Assembly: GCA_903892365.1 (NCBI GenBank)
Contig: CAITIF010000686.1
Location: 1 to 19,090 of the forward strand
Reading direction: 5' to 3'
Source of the DNA: an uncultured Pirellula sp.
GTDB lineage: Bacteria > Planctomycetota > Planctomycetia > Pirellulales > Pirellulaceae
Length of the DNA: 19,090 nt
Part shown: piece after piece, positions 15,147-19,090 of the stretch
How the letters are laid out: each line of letters begins with the position of its first letter
Position numbering within the stretch: the first letter of the stretch is position 1
Notes under the pieces: model-generated
What the model was told of the DNA's origin: nothing
The model's database searches: none
The model's input: only the letters and a program-made list of their open reading frames with translations
Made by a program: the position numbers and the translations under genes

Positions 15147-15503
15147 GGTACTGAATGCTCAATAAAAACCCTGGAAAACACTGGGCGAAAGGGCTCGATT
15201 CGGTTCTCGAAGAAATCCAAATCAACCCAAAAGCAGTTCGACTGCGCCGCTGTACTTATTCCGCAACTTTCGTGCCGAATCTGTATTGGGCCTGCCATGT
15301 TCTCCTCCAGAGTACACTCGAAAGCGTCGTTTTCCAACCAAAATGAATCGGAAAAATCACAGCAATTCAGAATTCCGGTAGGAAAAAACCGCATTTTGGC
15401 GTCGTTACCTCGAAATTAATACGTTGCAGAATAGTGGCAGTTTGCTACTCTCTGTGTTCAAATCTCGCGACAGTTGCGACGAAAAATCAGTCTCTAAGAA
15501 ATC

Positions 15504-15508
15504 GAGGA
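15504..15508 (+). promoter_or_regulatory. Strong ribosome binding site of fae
   Basis: GAGGA lies seven bases before the ATG at 15516. It is one of the best Shine-Dalgarno sites in this window, where many starts have none, which suggests efficient translation of fae. Confidence 0.65.
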
Positions 15509-15515
15509 ATCTCTC

Positions 15516-16013
15516 ATGTCTATGTACGTTGGCGAATCACTGGTCGGCGAAGGTAACGAAATTGCTCACATTGACCTCATGATCGGAAGCAAGGACGGTC
15601 CCGTCGGCACAGCTTTCGCAAGTGCATTGGCAACTCAAAGCAGTGGCCATACCAATCTGCTAGCCGTTCTTGCGCCCAATGTCGCGGTAAAGCCTTCCAC
15701 CGTTATGATCACCAAAGTGACCATCAAGGGAATGAAGCAAGCCGTGCAAATGTTTGGACCTGCACAAGCAGCTGTCGCCAAAGCCGTTGCGGATAGCGTT
15801 GCAAGTGGAGTCATTCCAAAGGATCAAGCTGAAAATCTTGTCATCGTTTGCGGCGTGTTCATTCACCCAGCAGCAGCAGACGACAAGAAGATCTACGAGT
15901 TCAACTACGCAGCAACTGTCGATGCCATTTCCAATGCCATGAAGAGCCTTCCATCGGTTCAAGAAATGCTTGACAAAAAGGACTCTGCAGCCCACCCATT
16001 CAAGGGCTTCTAG
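15516..16013 (+). CDS. fae: Formaldehyde-activating enzyme
   Basis: Fae catalyses condensation of formaldehyde with tetrahydromethanopterin to methylene-H4MPT, the entry step of H4MPT-linked formaldehyde oxidation in the cytoplasm. The 165-residue product matches the family over its length. It opens with MYVGESLVGEGNEIAHIDL, where His18 corresponds to the conserved catalytic histidine near position 17. Then come LLAVLAPN and VKPSTVMITKVTIKG, the hallmark QMFGPAQAAVAKAV (about 78-91), and VCGVFIHPAAADDKKIYEFN. No other H4MPT-pathway gene (mch, mtdB, fhc) is in the window. Planctomycetes are known to carry this C1 module, so the rest may lie elsewhere in the genome. An in-frame ATG at 15522 is an alternative start. 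Tandem hairpins downstream likely end the transcript. Confidence 0.93.
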   Translation: MSMYVGESLVGEGNEIAHIDLMIGSKDGPVGTAFASALATQSSGHTNLLAVLAPNVAVKPSTVMITKVTIKGMKQAVQMFGPAQAAVAKAVADSVASGVIPKDQAENLVIVCGVFIHPAAADDKKIYEFNYAATVDAISNAMKSLPSVQEMLDKKDSAAHPFKGF

Positions 16014-16155
16014 TATCACACTGTCAGGATCGTGCCTTGTGTTTGAATTTGGGCCGCATGCGAAAGCCGCATCCCAGATTTGAGCCGCAGGCGCTAACCG
16101 CGACATGCGATTTTTGCCCGAAACCGAAACGCGGCTCGCCGCCGCGGCTCATTAC
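16014..16155. repeat. GC-rich intergenic repeat block after fae
   Basis: This block holds TGAGCCGCAGGCGCTAACC (16081-16099), closely related to the left-edge repeat, and GCGGCTC at 16131-16137 and 16144-16150. TGAGCCGC (16081-16088) and GCGGCTCA (16144-16151) form inverted ends of a 71-bp unit. Short frames exist on both strands but show no coding character. I regard it as a REP-like element, function unknown. Confidence 0.5.
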
Positions 16156-16184
16156 AAACAACGCAAGCCAACGCTGCGTTGTTT
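16156..16184 (+). terminator. First tandem terminator-like hairpin after fae
   Basis: A perfect 10-bp inverted repeat (aaacaacgca at 16156-16165, tgcgttgttt at 16175-16184) has a nine-base loop and ends in a short T-run continuing to 16186. It is 142 bp after the fae stop. Confidence 0.55.
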
Positions 16185-16193
16185 TTGAACAAG

Positions 16194-16231
16194 AAGCCAA
16201 TCTCGGTCGCAGATCAAGATTGGCTTTTTTT
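16194..16231 (+). terminator. Second tandem terminator after fae
   Basis: A perfect 10-bp stem (aagccaatct at 16194-16203, agattggctt at 16217-16226) with a 13-base loop runs into seven Ts (16225-16231). This is a typical intrinsic terminator on the plus strand. It insulates fae and the repeat block from the methyltransferase gene downstream. Confidence 0.75.
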
Positions 16232-16378
16232 GCGTTTATGCCAGCTGATTTGTTGCTCATGGGTATCTAGTGACGTTTCTGGCTAGACGATTGAATTGAC
16301 AACGCACATTCGAAGCCGCGTGCACTGGCTACATCAGCCAGAAAACGATTCCGAATTACCCTTGGAAAAACCCTATTC

Positions 16379-17158
16379 ATGTCCATTCGCAACGACCTCA
16401 AAATTCTATACCACTTGGTTCTTAGACCCGTTCGAGGCAAAGACCATGCGCAGCGGATGGAGAACTTTTACTCTGGCCAAGCCGATGGCTACGATGATTT
16501 TCGCAAACGACTCCTTCAAGGCCGAGAACACGTCTATCAAACACTTGGGAAGGACGCCTCAACACCAAAACCCGAAACAACGGACTCGAACCTAGCACAG
16601 ACCCACAAGCCGAAGGTATGGGTGGATTTTGGTGGTGGCACAGGCTCTAATCTAGAGTTCATTGGTCCATCCATCACCAGCTTAAGCCAAGTGTATGTTG
16701 TGGACCTTGCTACTTCCCTGCTGGAAGTGGTTAAGAAACGTTCCGAACGCAATGGTTGGAACAACGTAACAGCGGTGACCGGGGATGCCACGACCTGGAC
16801 TCCTCCGGAAGGCTACGCAGACATCGTTACCTTTTCGTATTCCCTGACCATGATCCCCGATTGGTTCGCTGCCATCGACAATGCTTTTCGGATTCTGAAA
16901 CCAGGTGGGAAAATTGGGGTGATCGACTTCTACGTTGCCCGCAAGTTTGCAGCGGAAGGCTTGAAACGCCACAGCTGGGCGACCAGAAACTTCTGGCCCG
17001 TTTGGTTCTCCAGCGATAACGTTTTCCCAAGCCCAGACCATATCCCCTACCTTCGCAATCGCTTCTCGACATCGCTGATTCAAGAACTGCGTGCAAAGAT
17101 TCCATACCTGCCATTGGCACGAACGCCTTATTACCAGTTCATTGGCACAAAAGCTTAG
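16379..17158 (+). CDS. Betaine-lipid-type SAM methyltransferase (BtaB/Bta1-like)
   Basis: This is a class I SAM methyltransferase of 259 residues. Motif I is WVDFGGGTGSN (81-91), the acidic position is Asp109 in VYVVDL, and GDA (135-137) follows. FSYSLTMIPDWFAAID (152-167) and the end block KRHSWATRNFWPVWF (196-210) through PDHIPYLRNRF resemble, from memory, the methyltransferase half of eukaryotic Bta1. That half trimethylates the homoserine head group of the betaine lipid DGTS. The methyltransferase fold is certain; the lipid substrate is inferred. The partner BtaA, which makes the head group, is not in the window. An ornithine-lipid or phospholipid N-methyltransferase role is the main alternative. 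The zinc ribbon gene starts 12 bp downstream, so the two probably form an operon. No signal peptide or membrane segment is present. Confidence 0.85.
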   Translation: MSIRNDLKILYHLVLRPVRGKDHAQRMENFYSGQADGYDDFRKRLLQGREHVYQTLGKDASTPKPETTDSNLAQTHKPKVWVDFGGGTGSNLEFIGPSITSLSQVYVVDLATSLLEVVKKRSERNGWNNVTAVTGDATTWTPPEGYADIVTFSYSLTMIPDWFAAIDNAFRILKPGGKIGVIDFYVARKFAAEGLKRHSWATRNFWPVWFSSDNVFPSPDHIPYLRNRFSTSLIQELRAKIPYLPLARTPYYQFIGTKA

Positions 17159-17161
17159 GAG
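17157..17161 (+). promoter_or_regulatory. Ribosome binding site overlapping the methyltransferase stop
   Basis: AGGAG begins on the second base of the TAG stop of the methyltransferase gene and stands nine bases before the ATG at 17171. This arrangement suggests translational coupling of the two genes. Confidence 0.55.
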
Positions 17162-17170
17162 CCATCCCCA

Positions 17171-18088
17171 ATGCCCTTTGAATTTGTGTGTCCGTATTGC
17201 CACTGCAAAACCAAGGTACTGGATCGTTATGCAGGTCAATCTGGCCCCTGCGTTGATTGTGGAAAAACAGTCACTATGCCGCATTTCAACGCCAGTGGCA
17301 TTCTGGTCCCCTCGCTTGCTTCCACCAAAAAATCAAGCTACTCGCCAAGAACGCGTCAACGCGGATGGATGCCTGCCCTTGTCGGGGCAGCTGTCATCAC
17401 CACCCTGTTACTAATTGGTGGACTCGTTCTCGCCATTGCTTGGCCAAGTGTCACGAATGGGTTTCGACGTGCTGCCCAAGCCCGCGATCTCCAGAACATG
17501 GAGACCATTGCCCAAGCTCTGAACGCGTACTCGGATCGCTATGGAACCTATCCTCCCCCGGTCGTGCTGGATGCAAACGGAACACCTTTGTACTCTTGGC
17601 GAGTTCTGATTCTGCCTTTCATGGGAAACGAAGGGCTTTACAAACGCTTTGAACTGAGCAAGCCCTGGAACAGCCCCGCCAACCAGAGCCTGCTGAACCA
17701 AATGCCCTCCGAGTTTGCTAGCTCAAACTCGCCCGACGCCGCAGGAACCTACGAAACCAACTACGTTCTCCTGACCGGGCCAGGGACCCTTTTTCCTCCC
17801 TCAGGACCGCTTTCTCGCACTCAAGCGGAAAAGAATACGATTCTGCTTGTCGAAACCAATAACATGTGTTCCTGGACTCAACCCGGGGATATCAACATCG
17901 GACGCGGTTTACGGGTCGGACAAAAACCAATGGTCGACGTGGGAGGACTCCATCAAGGCAGCTTCACCGCCATGACTACCGACGAAGAAGGATTGCGAAT
18001 TCCATCCGATGTACCGCAAGCCGTCCTAGATGCCCTAGTGACTCCCGACGGAAGCGAAAATGTTGATGTTTCCACGTTCATCGAATGA
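17171..18088 (+). CDS. Zinc ribbon-TM-DUF1559-like pseudopilin domain protein
   Basis: This 305-residue protein has three parts. An N-terminal zinc ribbon has CPYC (Cys7, Cys10) and CVDC (Cys27, Cys30). A basic linker leads to one membrane helix at about 66-91. The extracytoplasmic part starts ARDLQNMETIAQALNAYSDRYGTYPPP (written in part), matching the opening of DUF1559-type planctomycete proteins, which resemble type IV/II pseudopilins with an N-terminal helix. It continues with SWRVLILPFMGNEGLYKRF and the late block LVETNNMCSWTQPGDI. DUF1559 proteins are hugely expanded in Planctomycetes and their function is unknown. Here the prepilin leader seems replaced by a cytoplasmic zinc ribbon. 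It is likely cotranscribed with the methyltransferase upstream. Confidence 0.85.
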   Translation: MPFEFVCPYCHCKTKVLDRYAGQSGPCVDCGKTVTMPHFNASGILVPSLASTKKSSYSPRTRQRGWMPALVGAAVITTLLLIGGLVLAIAWPSVTNGFRRAAQARDLQNMETIAQALNAYSDRYGTYPPPVVLDANGTPLYSWRVLILPFMGNEGLYKRFELSKPWNSPANQSLLNQMPSEFASSNSPDAAGTYETNYVLLTGPGTLFPPSGPLSRTQAEKNTILLVETNNMCSWTQPGDINIGRGLRVGQKPMVDVGGLHQGSFTAMTTDEEGLRIPSDVPQAVLDALVTPDGSENVDVSTFIE

Positions 18089-18154
18089 GAAGCCCCTGCA
18101 CCAGGCTTATTAGAAATTCTTCTTTCTTGGCCATTTCGACAGGGATTATCCGGA

Positions 18155-18173
18155 ACTCGGGCGACTACCGAGT
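18155..18173 (+). terminator. Weak hairpin after the pseudopilin gene
   Basis: ACTCGG (18155-18160) and CCGAGT (18168-18173) form a 6-bp stem with a seven-base loop, followed by gtttg. It lies 66 bp after the stop codon. The stem is short and the T-run poor, so this is only a candidate terminator. Confidence 0.3.
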
Positions 18174-18227
18174 GTTTGAATGGGCGGTCGATCTGGCAGG
18201 AGCTGACAAAACTCCGTGAGAAACTGA

Positions 18228-18253
18228 AGAAAACGAGCATATCTTCGTTTTCT
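18228..18253 (+). promoter_or_regulatory. Hairpin just upstream of the HlyD-type gene start
   Basis: A perfect 9-bp stem (agaaaacga at 18228-18236, tcgttttct at 18245-18253) with an eight-base loop ends two bases before the ATG at 18256. It is AT-rich with no following T-run, so it is a poor terminator. It would mask initiation at 18256, or it lies in the leader if translation starts at 18355. Confidence 0.4.
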
Positions 18254-18255
18254 CA

Positions 18256-19090
18256 ATGGCGAAAGAATTGACTCGCATCGATAATGAAAGGTCTCACCTC
18301 GTTTCCGACGTTGAGATTCATGACTCGGAAATCCCTCCCCCAACAGTACAAATTATGTCTATCCGACAACCGGAAAATGCTCGCTCTCGAAAAGCGTCAG
18401 CCAAATTAATTCTCCTTGCGGTCCTGTCGCTTGCTGTTACTGGCGGTGCTGGATTCGTTTGGTGGAAGGTAACCGAGCAACGACGCCTTGAGAACTCGGG
18501 CGCGAACATGGTGCTTCATCAAGTCGAAAGCGGCCCTTTCGACCATATCGTTTTGGAACAGGGCGAGATCGAGAGCAGCAGCAACAATGAAGTGAAGTGC
18601 GAAGTCAAAGGCCGCGGCGGCAGCGGAACACCTATCCTCAATGTGATCGCGGAAGGAACCTTCGTAAAGAAGGGTGACAAGCTTTGTCAACTGGATTCAT
18701 CCGCATTGGAGCAAGACGCCAAAAACCAACGAATTGTAGTAAGCACCGCCGAATCGACCGTGATCAGCAGCGAAGCCTTGGTCAGTAAGGCAGCGATCGC
18801 CAAGCAAGAATATCTCGAGGGTACCTACCAAACCGAACGAAAAGCCATTTTGAGCGAGATCGCTTTGGCTCAACAAGGACTTCGAAAATCGGAACTCTCT
18901 TTGCAAAGCGCAGAACGTCTTGCAGCCAAGGGAACGCTGAAAGCATTGCAGATCGAATCCGAAGAGTTCGCGGTTCAGAATGCCAAAAGCACTCTTGAGT
19001 CGGCGGAAGCTCGCTTGATGGTCCTGGATAAACTGACCAAAGAAAAGATGCTCGTGCAATTGAATAGCGACATCGAAACCGCCGCTGCAA
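18256..19090 (+). CDS. HlyD-family periplasmic adaptor (truncated by window end)
   Basis: This frame runs off the right edge; 278 residues are visible. It encodes a membrane-fusion (HlyD/RND-type) periplasmic adaptor, which links an inner-membrane transporter to an outer-membrane exit duct. After a basic N-terminus comes one membrane helix (about 51-70, LILLAVLSLAVTGG and on). Next is the first half of the lipoyl-like domain, VLEQGEIESSSN through VIAEGTFVKKGDKLCQLDS. A long helical hairpin region follows, rich in Ala, Glu, Lys and Gln (AESTVISSEALVSKAAIAKQ, LQSAERLAAKG). An ATG at 18355, 33 codons later, is an equally plausible start, and neither has a Shine-Dalgarno. A transporter gene would be expected beyond the edge. 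Confidence 0.8.
   Translation, partial: MAKELTRIDNERSHLVSDVEIHDSEIPPPTVQIMSIRQPENARSRKASAKLILLAVLSLAVTGGAGFVWWKVTEQRRLENSGANMVLHQVESGPFDHIVLEQGEIESSSNNEVKCEVKGRGGSGTPILNVIAEGTFVKKGDKLCQLDSSALEQDAKNQRIVVSTAESTVISSEALVSKAAIAKQEYLEGTYQTERKAILSEIALAQQGLRKSELSLQSAERLAAKGTLKALQIESEEFAVQNAKSTLESAEARLMVLDKLTKEKMLVQLNSDIETAAA

Larger units (their letters stand above)
15134..15515. other. Divergent intergenic region upstream of fae
   Basis: These 382 bp lie between the divergent Gly-Met protein gene and fae. A possible fae promoter is TTGCAG (15424-15429) and TACTCT (15446-15451) with a 16-base spacer, which is a weak match. The minus frame of the Gly-Met gene stays open up to 15394, but the ribosome site and signal peptide at 15133 argue against coding here. 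No RNA gene or operator is evident. Confidence 0.35.

Noticed and set aside
15134..15394. Longer start for the Gly-Met protein
   Set aside because: It would bury a clear signal peptide behind 87 residues, whereas ATG 15133 has AGAGGG at ideal spacing.
16024..16270. Small genes on either strand in the post-fae gap
   Set aside because: The frames overlap repeats and terminator hairpins, lack ribosome sites and have no recognisable motif.

Overview
The window looks like a planctomycete chromosome, most likely Pirellulaceae-like. The evidence is a giant secreted protein with a C-terminal PVC-type CxxCH heme site, a zinc ribbon-TM-DUF1559-like pseudopilin protein, a secreted protein carrying a Gly-Met tract, a formaldehyde-activating enzyme (a C1 gene known in Planctomycetes), weak or absent Shine-Dalgarno sites at many starts, and many short single-gene or two-gene units on alternating strands. 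No phage, IS, CRISPR, tRNA or rRNA was seen. I assigned the organism from gene content only.

Layout: (1) 1-2295, minus strand: a 4-TM small protein, then a methyltransferase with a C-terminal methyltransferase-regulatory region. A short GC-rich repeat sits at the left edge and covers the methyltransferase stop codon. (2) 2485-4017, plus: larC, for nickel-pincer cofactor synthesis, with an unusual proline-rich tail. (3) 4049-8110, minus: an apparent operon of a five-POTRA periplasmic protein, a separate BamA-type 16-strand-like beta-barrel protein with its own signal peptide and a proline-rich linker, and scpA. (4) 8319-11894, plus: a 1191-residue PVC-type heme protein, overlapping tail to tail with fabH (minus, 11881-12957). 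(5) 13293-14078, plus: an NRDE/TANGO2-family protein, separated by a strong bidirectional hairpin from a minus-strand secreted protein with a 70-codon Gly-Met tract (14186-15133). (6) 15516-16013, plus: fae, followed by GC-rich repeat DNA and two tandem terminator-like hairpins. (7) 16379-18088, plus: a two-gene unit of a BtaB/Bta1-like methyltransferase and a zinc ribbon-pseudopilin protein. (8) 18256 to the right edge: a truncated HlyD-type periplasmic adaptor.

The most notable observation is that BamA, normally one polypeptide (POTRA domains plus barrel), is encoded here by two adjacent genes. Each product carries its own export signal, and the usual proline-rich linker now lies at the N-terminus of the barrel protein. 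The second is an orphan betaine-lipid-type methyltransferase resembling the methyltransferase half of eukaryotic Bta1, with no BtaA partner in view. The third is a dispersed GC-rich repeat family at both ends of the window. Most other genes are ordinary housekeeping or lineage-typical genes. Novelty could not be tested without database searches.
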